From an uncultured Paracoccaceae bacterium (lineage in GTDB: Bacteria; Pseudomonadota; Alphaproteobacteria; Rhodobacterales; Rhodobacteraceae), in contig CAJJAR010000006.1 of NCBI GenBank assembly GCA_905182105.1, positions 79,622 to 143,621 on the forward strand: 64,000 bases of DNA. The letters run 5' to 3'. Under the pieces are notes generated by a model. That model was not told the DNA's origin. It saw nothing but the letters and a program-made list of their open reading frames with translations, and did no database searches. Below are positions 54,735 to 63,760 of this stretch, in pieces; position 1 is the first letter of the stretch; the number at the start of each line of letters is the position of its first letter. Position numbers and translations under genes: made by a program.

Positions 54735-54958
54735 ATTGGCTCCGGTGTGTTCCTGACTCTTTATATAGGGTTTAGGCGTCGGGGCGTCCAGTGGGGCACT
54801 GGTTGAAAGTGGTTTCTTTATTTAGGTCACTTAAATGTCGGTACATTCTCAATTCATTTGACGGATGAGATATGGATTTGTATCAATATTTTTGTGTAAA
54901 TTTAATTATTTACAAGCCTAACGGGAATTTTCGTTTGGCGCAGATTAGGATAACCAGC

Positions 54959-55552
54959 ATGACAGAAAAAAATGATTACCACGTAGGTGAACGCGCAAGC
55001 GAAATTCTACAGCCAACCCAGTATAAGCCAAGCCCTTTTAAAAAGGGCCGCCCACCAGAGCCGTTGCAGTTTGAGGTCAATCTGACCGCACAAGCGCATG
55101 ACCGTCAGAAGAAATCTGGCATGGTGCAGGTGAACATTCCAGGGTTCTCGCCGCTGAAACTATATTGTGATGAGCAAACACCGGTTGGTGATGACACTGC
55201 TCCGCCCCCGTTGGCTTATTTTTGTGCAGGTATCGGTTTCTGCCTGATGACCCACCTGACAGACATCTACACCGCGCGTGGGATCAAGATTAAGTCGATG
55301 AACCTTGAGCAAAAGCTGCGGTTCCAAACGAACCTAAGCAACATGCGCGACTTGGGCCACACTACAGAGGGCGAGACATTGGGCATTGAAACTCACGTGT
55401 TGATCGAAAGCGATGAGTCCCAAGAGGTCATTCGTGGATTGATGGAAGAGGCCGAAAACGCCTGCATGGCACACCACGCCTTGCGCAACCCGATCCCCTG
55501 GTCGTCACGCCTTATTCACAACGGTGAAGAACTGTTGAACAAAAACGGTTGA
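54959..55552 (+). CDS. OsmC-family protein
   Basis: The 197-residue product has an OsmC-like core: PGFSPLKLYCDEQTPVGDDT, PPPLAYFCAGIGFCLMTHLT with the paired cysteines, TARGIKIKSMNLEQKLRFQT and a closing HALRNPIPWSSRLIHNG. OsmC proteins are thiol peroxidases or act on organic hydroperoxides; this form is long and more like the uncharacterised redox-linked OsmC branch. The frame opens 29 codons earlier in AT-rich DNA; the start MTEKNDYHVGERASE at 54959 with AGGA upstream is preferred. Confidence 0.75.
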   Translation: MTEKNDYHVGERASEILQPTQYKPSPFKKGRPPEPLQFEVNLTAQAHDRQKKSGMVQVNIPGFSPLKLYCDEQTPVGDDTAPPPLAYFCAGIGFCLMTHLTDIYTARGIKIKSMNLEQKLRFQTNLSNMRDLGHTTEGETLGIETHVLIESDESQEVIRGLMEEAENACMAHHALRNPIPWSSRLIHNGEELLNKNG

Positions 55553-55591
55553 TAAGAATGTAGGGCGGGGTGGAGCCCCGCCTTATGTATA

Positions 55592-56475
55592 TCATACCTC
55601 ATTCCACAAACGACGAATTTCTCGCTGTTGTCTCAAGCAATTTTCAGTCCTGTACTCGTGGTCGGGATCTTTGAATTTTTGCGTGATGTGTTCGTCCCAT
55701 TGAGCTGCGAGCCAATCAATCTTTTGGAAGACATGCAGGTTTTTGACGGTTTCTTTGTGGACAATATCCAAATGTCTTTTGGTGTTCTGCGCGATGTTTT
55801 TAATGATTATAGAATTGTCGTAAATTTCTTGCCTCAAAACCTATACAATGGCGTTTGACGACCAGACACCATCATCATCACGAACTATTAGTTTGTTATC
55901 TTCTTTTTTGGTCATGCTTTCTTGTATAAATTTCAGAGCCATCTTATCCAGTGCAATCCTCGAATTTACTTCCAAAGTGCTTTCGAATTTATATGCTGCT
56001 ACAACCGCTGGGCCCCATGGTGTGGTTTCCCTCTTCGAAATCGGCCCGAGCGATGCTCCGCCCCGTATCCAAATGCCCATTGCCATTAGGTCTATTGTTA
56101 GCTTGGCTAACTCCATGAACAGCCGGGAAACGGCTTCTGGCTTTGGAGTGACGGAGAGCAAAATGCAGTCTGAAAAATGTGACTTCTTAAGCTGCTAATT
56201 GATCGTAAACGCTGGATGTCTTCGATCCTGTTGAGTGCGCAGTCCACGTGCTGAGCACCATCTCCCTCTGGTGATCTTGACGTGTCCTTAACCAGTGCTT
56301 CAAAGCCTAAGATGTTGATAAAAAAGACCATGCGCTCTTCAAAAATAGTGCTCACTAATTGTCCCGATTCATATCTAAAATTGCGATTTTTATTCTCAGT
56401 AGGGTATTTCGAGCGACCGATGTTTTCCAATCGCATACCTAATCGAAGATTAGGTAGCGCCCGAACCTCCCCCAT
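55592..56475 (-). pseudogene. decayed gene resembling a class III nucleotide cyclase-like protein
   Basis: Three pieces on the minus strand join into one protein. The first (56475 to about 56178) contains ERMVFFINILGFEALVKDTS; the second, after a one-base loss in a run of As at 56173-56177 (five, where six would keep frame), reads SDCILLSVTPKPEAVSRLFM, IWIRGGASLGPI and TPWGPAVVAAYKFESTLEVN; the third follows an in-frame TAG at 55841-55843 and runs RQEIYDNSIIIKNIAQNTKR to 55592. The F-D-ILGF and S-D pattern recalls metal-binding aspartates of class III cyclases, but the first is asparagine here. The assignment is tentative. Confidence 0.55.
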
Positions 56476-56572
56476 GGGGAGGGCGCGATTGCGTATGGGG
56501 CTAGGTAAAAGAAGAAGGCGGGGTTAAGCCTTATGTGCGGCTCGAATGTCAGCTTGCAGGCCAGAGTGCGTG

Positions 56573-57036
56573 CTAACTTTCAAGAAGGCTGAGTTCTTCC
56601 TCCTCAAGTAACACTAGTCCAGTGGGGGTGACTATCGCTTCCTCAAACTTACTTGCGATGACCTCAAATGTTACATCCTTAAATCCGATAATGAAGTGTC
56701 TTTTGCCATCATGTAAAAAATCTGCATCGCGTGGGTGGCTACTGTTATTGTCTCGAAGTTATAACACCCAAGGAGAATTTAGTACTTCTTGAAAATCTTA
56801 TCTAGCCATTCCAAATTGCTGGAGTGGGTGGCCTACTTCATTATTTGGATATCTATATTTATATAGAGTTGAACTGAATTTTAGCCCAAGGATTTTATCC
56901 CCTGTTTTTTCAAGAAAAAATAGACATGATGTTGCGTTGAAACAACGAAGTTTTCGTACAGGAATCTATATTTTTTGCTAAGCAAGACTTCTAAAACTAC
57001 GGGATCGCCAATTGATTTTTTGGCCTTTTTGAACAT
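56573..57036 (-). pseudogene. decayed gene of unknown family in AT-rich DNA
   Basis: From ATG 57036, with AGGA six bases upstream, the frame reads MFKKAKKSIGDPVVLEVLLS and HHVYFFLKKQG and stops at TAA (56881-56883). The reading then continues in another frame as GDKILGLKFSSTLYKYRYPN and, after a further shift, as DADFLHDGKRHFIIGFKDVT and ASKFEEAIVTPTGLVLLEEE to TAG 56573. The pieces look like one protein of about 150 residues with at least two frame changes. No family is recognised. Together with the preceding pseudogene this forms an AT-rich relic; the neighbouring 57037-57173 and 56476-56572 stretches hold nothing I can name. Confidence 0.55.
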
Positions 57037-57173
57037 TTTTTGTCCTATCTTTCTACTCTAACCCATTTCATAATTTTGCCCACGGGACTAAAGATGAACG
57101 CCATTAAATTGGTCGAACTCAGTCTCGGGTGAAACGTCGTTTTGTTCACATGCCGATCCTTTGCCATTCAATC

Positions 57174-57449
57174 TCAATCATTAATGTCGTGAGTCACGCG
57201 CCGTGCGCCGGAACTCTGGCTTTTGAACACGCGCTTCAGCACGATCCATGCCGCCAGTGACAGCCCTGTAAACAGGGCCAGTGCGGCGGGGACCATCATG
57301 GCGGTGGGGAACAATGCCACCACCGCTGTCATGATCAGCGCCCCGATGGCGAAACCGATAAAGATGAAGCTGGGGGCGAGAACCTCTAGCACTGCCAGCG
57401 CGATTGCAGCAGAGAGCCAGACCCACCAGATGCTTACCATTGTATCCAT
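57174..57449 (-). CDS. NfeD-like membrane protein
   Basis: The 91-residue protein has three membrane segments (WVWLSAAIALAVLEVLAPSF, IFIGFAIGALIMTAVVALF, VPAALALFTGLSLAAWIVL) and a short basic tail. It matches the short NfeD family that is paired with stomatin/SPFH proteins. Its start overlaps the stop of the SPFH gene (TAATG), which is the usual coupling. The two probably form a membrane-microdomain complex. Confidence 0.88.
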   Translation of the reverse strand: MDTMVSIWWVWLSAAIALAVLEVLAPSFIFIGFAIGALIMTAVVALFPTAMMVPAALALFTGLSLAAWIVLKRVFKSQSSGARRVTHDIND

Positions 57450-58342
57450 TATAGGCGTCCTTTCAGTAGTTTAAACGCGTCGCCAAAGGCATCCATTGCC
57501 GATGCAGGTACAATGACGGTTTGCGATCCGTTGCTGGTGCCAAGGGCGGTTAGCGCTTCGACTTGCTTCAAAGCCACTTGGTATTGTGCGGCTTCAATCC
57601 CGTGTTCTGTGATGGCCGTGGCAACAGCTGCGGTTGCGTAGGCTTCGGCGTCTGCCAGCACTTTACGCGCTTTGGCGGATTGCTCTGATGCATATAGTTC
57701 AGCATCGGCACCTAGTTCCACGGCACGTTTTGACCCTTCGGCCTCTGTCACCTGTGCACGACGTGCGCGTTCAGCGTTCAGCTGTTGCATCATCGCGGCG
57801 CGGGTGGCGGCGTCTAGATTTACATCGAGGATTTCGGCGCGTGTCACTTCTATGCCCCAATCGTCCACGGCACCCTCGACCAGTTGTTTGACTGTGGTGA
57901 TCAGGGACGTCCGGTTTGCCTGTACTTCATCAAGGTCCATTTTACCGATTTCTGCACGCACGATCCCTGCAACCGTTGTGGAAATCGCGCTGTCGACGTC
58001 GCGGATACGGTAAACTGTCTTTTCTGGCTCAGTAATGCGGTAAAAGACGGATGTGTCGATCTGAACCAGCACGTTATCGCGGGTAATCGCGTCTTGGGAC
58101 GCAGTTGGCAACTGGCGTTCTAGGATCGAGATTTTATGTGCAACACGGTCAAGGAATGGGATGATCATATTGATCCCTGGGCCAAGCACCGAGTGGAGGC
58201 GACCAAAGCGTTCAATCACATGCTGCTCTGACTGTGAAACGATGCGAACGGCCTTGAGTACCAGCACAACGAAGAGGACGGCGAGCAAGAGATAGACGAT
58301 GTTACCTTGGATGGCGTTCAGGATCAGTTCTTCGATTGGCAT
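57449..58342 (-). CDS. stomatin/SPFH-family membrane protein (QmcA-like)
   Basis: The 297-residue protein has an N-terminal membrane helix (IVYLLLAVLFVVLVLKAVRI) and an SPFH/Band 7 domain: QHVIERFGRLHSVLGPGINM, FLDRVAHKISILERQLPTAS and ITRDNVLVQIDTSVFYRIT. A helical region with many Ala and Glu residues follows (MMQQLNAERARRAQVTEAEG). Such proteins oligomerise in membrane microdomains and act with NfeD proteins. AAAGGAC before ATG 58342 supports the start. It is divergent from tgt. Confidence 0.92.
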   Translation of the reverse strand: MPIEELILNAIQGNIVYLLLAVLFVVLVLKAVRIVSQSEQHVIERFGRLHSVLGPGINMIIPFLDRVAHKISILERQLPTASQDAITRDNVLVQIDTSVFYRITEPEKTVYRIRDVDSAISTTVAGIVRAEIGKMDLDEVQANRTSLITTVKQLVEGAVDDWGIEVTRAEILDVNLDAATRAAMMQQLNAERARRAQVTEAEGSKRAVELGADAELYASEQSAKARKVLADAEAYATAAVATAITEHGIEAAQYQVALKQVEALTALGTSNGSQTVIVPASAMDAFGDAFKLLKGRL

Positions 58343-58462
58343 AATGCGCGTCCTTTGATTATTGTATTGTTATTATAGGTTGAAATATGGGGGCTCATCA
58401 CGCTGATTGCAAGTTTGTGTGAACCGGTTTATCGCCTGTTTAACACCCTGAGAGGCCCTGAC

Positions 58463-59590
58463 ATGACCAAAGTTACATTCGATTTACACGCCACCGATGG
58501 CAAGGCCCGTACGGGGCAAATCAACACGCCGCGCGGTGAAATTCGAACACCTGCGTTTATGCCTGTGGGCACGGCTGCGACCGTTAAAGCGATGATGCCT
58601 GAAAGTGTGCGTTCAACCGGTGCTGACATCTTGCTGGGCAACACCTATCACTTGATGCTGCGCCCAACGGCTGAGCGGATTGAGCGCCTTGGTGGTTTAC
58701 ACAAGTTCATGAATTGGAAACGCCCGATTTTGACGGACAGTGGCGGATTTCAGGTGATGAGTTTGGCAGGATTGCGCAAGCTGACCGAGCAGGGCGTGAC
58801 GTTCAAATCTCACATCAATGGGTCCAGCCACGAGATTACGCCAGAGCGGTCTATGGAAATTCAGCGCATGCTGGGATCAGACATCGTGATGTGCTTTGAT
58901 GAATGTCCGGCGCTTCCTGCCGATCGCAAACGGATCGCGGAAAGTATGCGCATGTCGATGCGTTGGGCAGATCGGTCCAAGGTGGCCTTTGGCGACCGTC
59001 CGGGGCACGCGCTGTTTGGTATTATGCAGGGCGGTCTGGAAAAAGATTTTCGCGAGGAAAGTGCTAACGCACTGACCAACATTGGTTTTGATGGGTATGC
59101 TGTTGGCGGATTGGCTGTGGGCGAAGGGCAGCAGGCGATGTTTGATTGCCTGGACTATGCGCCTGACATGCTGCCAGCGGACAAGCCGCGCTATTTGATG
59201 GGCGTGGGTAAACCTGACGACATCGTGGGCGCAGTAGCACGTGGCATCGATATGATGGATTGCGTACTGCCTTCACGCTCTGGTCGTACGGGGCAGGTGT
59301 TTACCCGTCACGGTGTTGTGAACATTAAAAATGCACGTCACGCAGATGATCCGCGCCCACTTGATGAGAACTGCAGCTGTCCTGCTTGTTCCAACTATAG
59401 CCGCGCATATTTGAACCACGTGTTTCGCAGCAATGAAATGATTTCGGGCATGTTGCTGACATGGCATAACTTGCAATATTTTCAGGATATTATGCAGGGA
59501 ATGCGGGATGCAATTGGGGCTGGTACTTTTGAAGCATGGCAAAAATATTTCCATGACGGGCGTGCTCAGGGCGATATAGAACCCTTATAA
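58463..59590 (+). CDS. tgt: tRNA-guanine transglycosylase
   Basis: Tgt swaps guanine 34 of tRNAs with GUN anticodons for preQ1, the first tRNA step of queuosine synthesis. The 375-residue protein has the active-site [21 protein letters not shown], the second catalytic aspartate in [18 protein letters not shown], and the zinc site [16 protein letters not shown]. The frame is open for 16 more codons upstream, but GAGAGG before ATG 58463 and the family start choose this position. queA, the later enzyme, is at 4-5 kb. Confidence 0.96.
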   Translation: MTKVTFDLHATDGKARTGQINTPRGEIRTPAFMPVGTAATVKAMMPESVRSTGADILLGNTYHLMLRPTAERIERLGGLHKFMNWKRPILTDSGGFQVMSLAGLRKLTEQGVTFKSHINGSSHEITPERSMEIQRMLGSDIVMCFDECPALPADRKRIAESMRMSMRWADRSKVAFGDRPGHALFGIMQGGLEKDFREESANALTNIGFDGYAVGGLAVGEGQQAMFDCLDYAPDMLPADKPRYLMGVGKPDDIVGAVARGIDMMDCVLPSRSGRTGQVFTRHGVVNIKNARHADDPRPLDENCSCPACSNYSRAYLNHVFRSNEMISGMLLTWHNLQYFQDIMQGMRDAIGAGTFEAWQKYFHDGRAQGDIEPL

Positions 59591-59659
59591 AACCTCAGGA
59601 AAATGCCAACAAGTTTGCTGATCTCATTGCACCTCAGTGGGGATCACGTCATTGTTGCC

Positions 59660-59688
59660 CTTGAAACAGGCATATAAGACCTACACTT
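59660..59688 (+). promoter_or_regulatory. possible heat-shock (RpoH) promoter for lon
   Basis: CTTGAAA (59660-59666) followed after 13 bases by CCTACACTT (59680-59688) resembles an RpoH promoter (CTTGAAA, then CCCCATNT). It lies about 80 bases before lon, which is a classic heat-shock gene. The -10 match is imperfect. Confidence 0.5.
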
Positions 59689-59766
59689 AATAAAGTCGAA
59701 ACAGGAGACGGTCACTGGTTGCCTAGATTAGGGACCGCGCTGTCTTGCCAGATTAAGGAATTGAGC

Positions 59767-62169
59767 ATGCAAGAGCCACTTAACGCATCCTACCCAGTAT
59801 TGCCTTTGCGCGATATTGTTGTGTTCCCACACATGATTGTGCCGCTTTTTGTTGGTCGCGAAAAATCAGTACGCGCCCTTGAAGAGGTCATGGCCGACGA
59901 TAAGCAAATCTTGCTGTCCAGCCAAACCGATCCGTCTGAGGATGATCCACAAAGCGATGGTATTTTTAAGGCTGGCGTTCTGGCCAATGTCTTGCAGTTG
60001 CTGAAGTTGCCAGACGGAACTGTTAAAGTGCTGGTCGAGGGCCAAGCCCGCGTGCGCATCACTGAATACCTAGACAATGACGACTTCTTTGAAGCCCGCG
60101 CTGAGTATCTGACCGAGATGCCCGGTGATGTGGCCACAACTGAGGCGCTATTGCGTACGGTTGGCGACGAGTTTGAGCGCTATTCAAAAGTTAAAAAGAA
60201 CATCCCTGAAGAGGCGTTGGCCGCCGTTGGTGAATCTGACGAGCCATCAAAGCTGGCCGATTTGGTCGCTGGTCACCTAGGTATCGAAGTTGAGCAAAAG
60301 CAAGACTTGCTTGAGACCCTCAGCATTTCTGAACGTCTTGAGAAGGTCTATGGCCTGATGCAGGGCGAGATGTCTGTTTTGCAGGTTGAGAAGAAGATCA
60401 AAACCCGCGTCAAAACACAGATGGAACGCACGCAGCGTGAGTATTATCTGAACGAACAGATGAAAGCGATCCAGCAAGAGTTGGGTGACGGCGAAGACGG
60501 CAAGAACGAGATGGACGAGCTGAACGAGAAGATCAGCGCGACCAAGCTTAGCAAAGAAGCGCGTGAAAAGGTTGATTCTGAGGTTAAGAAGCTCAAGAAC
60601 ATGTCGCCTATGTCTGCTGAGGCCACTGTTGTCCGCAACTATCTAGATTGGATACTGGGCGTTCCGTGGGGTGTAAGATCCCGCGTAAAAAAGGACTTGG
60701 TCCGCGCGCAGAAAATCTTGGACGATGATCACTATGGTCTGGAAAAGGTCAAAGAACGCATCATTGAGTATTTGGCTGTGCAGCAACGCTCTTCCAAGAT
60801 GAAGGGCCCGATCATGTGTTTGGTTGGTCCTCCCGGTGTTGGTAAGACATCGCTTGGTAAATCTGTGGCTAAAGCCACAGGTCGTGAGTTTATTCGCATT
60901 TCCCTTGGTGGTGTGCGCGACGAAAGCGAAATTCGTGGTCATCGTCGTACCTATATCGGCTCTATGCCGGGTAAGATCATTCAGGCTTTGAAAAAGGCAA
61001 AGACCAGCAATCCGCTGATATTGTTGGATGAAATCGACAAAATGGGCCAAGATTTCCGCGGCGACCCTGCATCTGCAATGTTGGAAGTGTTGGATCCGGA
61101 ACAGAACTCTACCTTTGTGGATCACTATCTAGAGGTCGAATATGACCTGTCTGATGTGATGTTCCTAACCACATCCAACAGCTACAACATGCCTGGTCCA
61201 TTGCTGGACCGTATGGAGATCATTCCGTTGTCAGGTTACACTGAGGACGAAAAGCACGAGATCGCCAAGCAGCACTTGTTGCCTAAGCAGATCAAGAACC
61301 ATGGCCTGAAAAAAGGTGAGTATGAGCTGACTGATGACGGCCTGACCGACATCATCCGCTATTACACACGTGAAGCTGGTGTTCGTAACCTTGAGCGTGA
61401 GATTGGCAAAACGGCACGTAAGTCGTTGACTAAGATCATCAAAAAGGAAGAAAATAGCGTCGTTGTTTCTGCTGAAAACATGAACGATTTCTTGGGTGTC
61501 AAAAAGTACCGCTATGGTTTGGCGGAACAGCACGACCAAGTTGGTGTTGTAACTGGATTGGCATGGACATCCGTTGGTGGTGATCTGTTGCATATCGAGG
61601 CGTTGAAATTGCCTGGTAAAGGGCGGATGAAAACGACTGGCAAGCTGGGCGATGTGATGAAGGAGTCGATTGAGGCAGCGTCATCCTATGTGCGTTCGAT
61701 CAGCCCTAAAATTGGGGTTAAGCCAACCAAGTTTGATAAGCTTGATATCCACGTTCACGTGCCAGATGGCGCGACACCGAAAGATGGGCCATCTGCTGGT
61801 CTGGCGATGGTTACATCGATAGTGTCTGTCTTGACGGGTATTCCTGTGCGCAAAGATATTGCCATGACAGGTGAGGTTTCCTTGCGTGGCAACGCGATGC
61901 CGATTGGCGGCTTAAAAGAAAAGTTGTTGGCGGCGCTGCGCGGTGGGATCAAGACAGTTCTTATTCCCGAAGAGAATGAGAAAGACTTAGCCGAAATTCC
62001 AGACAACGTGAAAGAGGGATTGAAGATCATTCCTGTGACGCATGTATCTGAAGTTTTGAAATACGCATTGGTGTCTGAACCTGAGTCCATCCACTGGGAT
62101 GAGGCGGCAGAAGAGGCTGCAGCAGCTGCAGCAGCTGCTGTCACGCCGCCAAGCGCGACAGCACACTAA
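59767..62169 (+). CDS. lon: ATP-dependent Lon protease
   Basis: Lon degrades misfolded and regulatory proteins. The 800-residue protein has the LonN domain (LPLRDIVVFPHMIVPLFVG), a coiled region (ERTQREYYLNEQMKAIQQEL), the AAA+ module (Walker A GPPGVGKTSLGK at residues 354-361 onwards, Walker B LILLDEIDKMG) and the protease domain with the Ser-Lys dyad (Ser676 in KDGPSAGLAM and Lys719 in GGLKEKLLAA). The C-terminus has a run of Ala residues. The frame is open 16 codons upstream; AAGGA before ATG 59767 fixes the start. A possible RpoH promoter lies upstream. Confidence 0.97.
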   Translation: MQEPLNASYPVLPLRDIVVFPHMIVPLFVGREKSVRALEEVMADDKQILLSSQTDPSEDDPQSDGIFKAGVLANVLQLLKLPDGTVKVLVEGQARVRITEYLDNDDFFEARAEYLTEMPGDVATTEALLRTVGDEFERYSKVKKNIPEEALAAVGESDEPSKLADLVAGHLGIEVEQKQDLLETLSISERLEKVYGLMQGEMSVLQVEKKIKTRVKTQMERTQREYYLNEQMKAIQQELGDGEDGKNEMDELNEKISATKLSKEAREKVDSEVKKLKNMSPMSAEATVVRNYLDWILGVPWGVRSRVKKDLVRAQKILDDDHYGLEKVKERIIEYLAVQQRSSKMKGPIMCLVGPPGVGKTSLGKSVAKATGREFIRISLGGVRDESEIRGHRRTYIGSMPGKIIQALKKAKTSNPLILLDEIDKMGQDFRGDPASAMLEVLDPEQNSTFVDHYLEVEYDLSDVMFLTTSNSYNMPGPLLDRMEIIPLSGYTEDEKHEIAKQHLLPKQIKNHGLKKGEYELTDDGLTDIIRYYTREAGVRNLEREIGKTARKSLTKIIKKEENSVVVSAENMNDFLGVKKYRYGLAEQHDQVGVVTGLAWTSVGGDLLHIEALKLPGKGRMKTTGKLGDVMKESIEAASSYVRSISPKIGVKPTKFDKLDIHVHVPDGATPKDGPSAGLAMVTSIVSVLTGIPVRKDIAMTGEVSLRGNAMPIGGLKEKLLAALRGGIKTVLIPEENEKDLAEIPDNVKEGLKIIPVTHVSEVLKYALVSEPESIHWDEAAEEAAAAAAAAVTPPSATAH

Positions 62170-62184
62170 GTTCAAAGTGATGAC

Positions 62185-62217
62185 AAAAGGGTGGTTCATA
62201 TTATGAGCCGCCCTTTT
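62185..62217 (+). terminator. terminator after lon
   Basis: A 14-base-pair stem (AAAAGGGTGGTTCA with its complement, two wobble pairs) with a 5-base loop ends in TTTTT. It lies 16 bases after the lon stop. Confidence 0.9.
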
Positions 62218-62349
62218 TGCATCTGCAACTAAGTTTTTGAATTGTTAACTAAATTGTGTCAACTCTAGTCTAAGTTCAAAGGAATGGCGGGTATTCCCGT
62301 ATTTTGGGACTAAACTGTTTCCAATAAAGAAACAGCCATTGCGGCAGGG

Positions 62350-62810
62350 ATGACACTAATGCCGACTAAAAAGTCAAAAACACCAGTAGTACTCGAGCAA
62401 ACAACAGATCAAGAGAATGCGGTTCAAGCTGAAGTTAAGGCCGTTGTAGAAGCACCAGCAAAGGTACCAACAACAGCATCTGCATCTCCGATTGTTATCG
62501 AAGGCCAACAACCTGTTGTGAGCGGTCCTGTGATGCGCAAAAAAGAACTGATCGACCTAGTTGTTGAACGTTCTGGTATGAAGAAAAAGACGCGAAGCCA
62601 GTTGATGAAGCAACTTTGGCAATTCTGGGCGAAGCCTTGGCAGAAGCGTGCGAACTGAACCTACAGCCACTTGGTAAGGTCAAGGTACGTCGTGAAAAGC
62701 TAACGCCAAACGGCCGCGTTTTAGTGACAAAGATCCACCAGTCTAATGCTGCCGAAGGCGCGGACAACGATGCTGCTGATGCGTCTGACATGCCAACATC
62801 TGCTGAATAA
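62350..62810 (+). pseudogene. HU-family DNA-binding protein, frameshifted
   Basis: The first part (62350 or ATG 62359 onward) has a low-complexity lysine- and alanine-rich N-terminus, then VMRKKELIDLVVERSGMKKK, the start of an HU fold. The frame then leaves the family. One base further on the correct frame resumes with DAKPVDEATLAILGEALAEA, LNLQPLGKVKVRREKLTPNG and VLVTKIHQSNAAEGA to TAA 62810. The change is at the A run 62584-62588 (five As, where six would give KKKDAKPV). A full HU-like protein would be about 153 residues with an extended N-terminus. Sequencing error is possible, since one base restores everything. A terminator follows. Confidence 0.85.
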
Positions 62811-62832
62811 TCAATCTCCATAGAAACATTTT

Positions 62833-62860
62833 AAACCGCCCCTGTCCGCAGGGGCGGTTT
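62833..62860 (+). terminator. terminator after the HU-like gene
   Basis: A 12-base-pair stem (AAACCGCCCCTG with its complement) with a TCCG loop is followed by TTCTTT. It lies 22 bases after the stop. Confidence 0.9.
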
Positions 62861-62913
62861 TCTTTATTGGGCTTACGTGGTTTTAGTGAACGAGCGTGAA
62901 AAGGAGCCTACAG

Positions 62914-63483
62914 ATGTACCCTGAAATTTATGTATTGCGGCACGGTGAAACGTTTTGGAACTCTGAAGGCCGGATGCAGGGCGGTTTGAATTCACCACTT
63001 ACACCCCTTGGAACAGAACAAGCTGAACGTCAGGCCGCGATTCTTTCTGAAATTGATTTGAGTGGATTCGCTATTTTTTGCAGCCCACAGGGCAGGGCAT
63101 TCGAAACAGCGGCGATTGCTTTGGCCCGTCAGGTCAATAATATTCACACTGATGCGCGTTTGCGCGAGATTGAAGTGGGTGATTGGGCAGGTCATCTGCG
63201 TTCTGAATTCGCTGAGCCAGGAGAATTTAAAGAAACACCTGACGGCGCTTTGGAGCTGTATGAACGGGCCCCTGGCGGGGAAGGTTTCGCCGCTCTTGAA
63301 GTTAGATGTAAGGATTTTATTTTGTCTTTACAGGGGCCTAGTATATTGGTGACACACGGAATTACATCGCGCATGTTGCGTTTAACTGTGCTGGGACTTG
63401 GGCGTGAAGGCATGTCAAAAATGCCTGGTGGGCAGGGCGTTGTGTATCATTTGAAAAATGGTGTGCAAAAACGTCTATCTTAG
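62914..63483 (+). CDS. histidine phosphatase family protein (phosphoglycerate mutase-like)
   Basis: The 189-residue protein has the catalytic motif YVLRHGETFWNSEGRMQG with the phospho-accepting histidine, FCSPQGRAFETA, the second base glutamate region LREIEVGDWAGHL and the second histidine in ILVTHGITSRMLR. It belongs to the histidine phosphatase superfamily; whether it acts on sugar phosphates or another substrate is unknown. The frame starts six codons earlier at a GTG, but AAAGGAG seven bases before ATG 62914 decides. It is the last gene before tRNA-Val. Confidence 0.92.
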   Translation: MYPEIYVLRHGETFWNSEGRMQGGLNSPLTPLGTEQAERQAAILSEIDLSGFAIFCSPQGRAFETAAIALARQVNNIHTDARLREIEVGDWAGHLRSEFAEPGEFKETPDGALELYERAPGGEGFAALEVRCKDFILSLQGPSILVTHGITSRMLRLTVLGLGREGMSKMPGGQGVVYHLKNGVQKRLS

Positions 63484-63524
63484 GCTTGCGTCTGTCTAAA
63501 CCTTTGTCTAAACACCGCTTTAAC

Positions 63525-63600
<76 letters not shown>

Positions 63601-63760
63601 TTCATCCCGTTGATAACATAAATAAATCATACTTTACCGACCTTTGCGGATCAAAAACGCAACTACTATTGTAACTATTTATGTAACTATCAGTAGGCTT
63701 CAAGTTATCTCCGAGTCAGCGGTTGAGTCAGGTTATAGCTATCCTTTCTCACGTTTGAAG

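Noticed and set aside
25007..55843. In-frame TAG codons in the two decayed genes as recoded (read-through) codons
   Set aside because: TAG is the normal stop of intact genes such as uvrA and cysI, and both genes also have frame changes, so decay is the simpler explanation.
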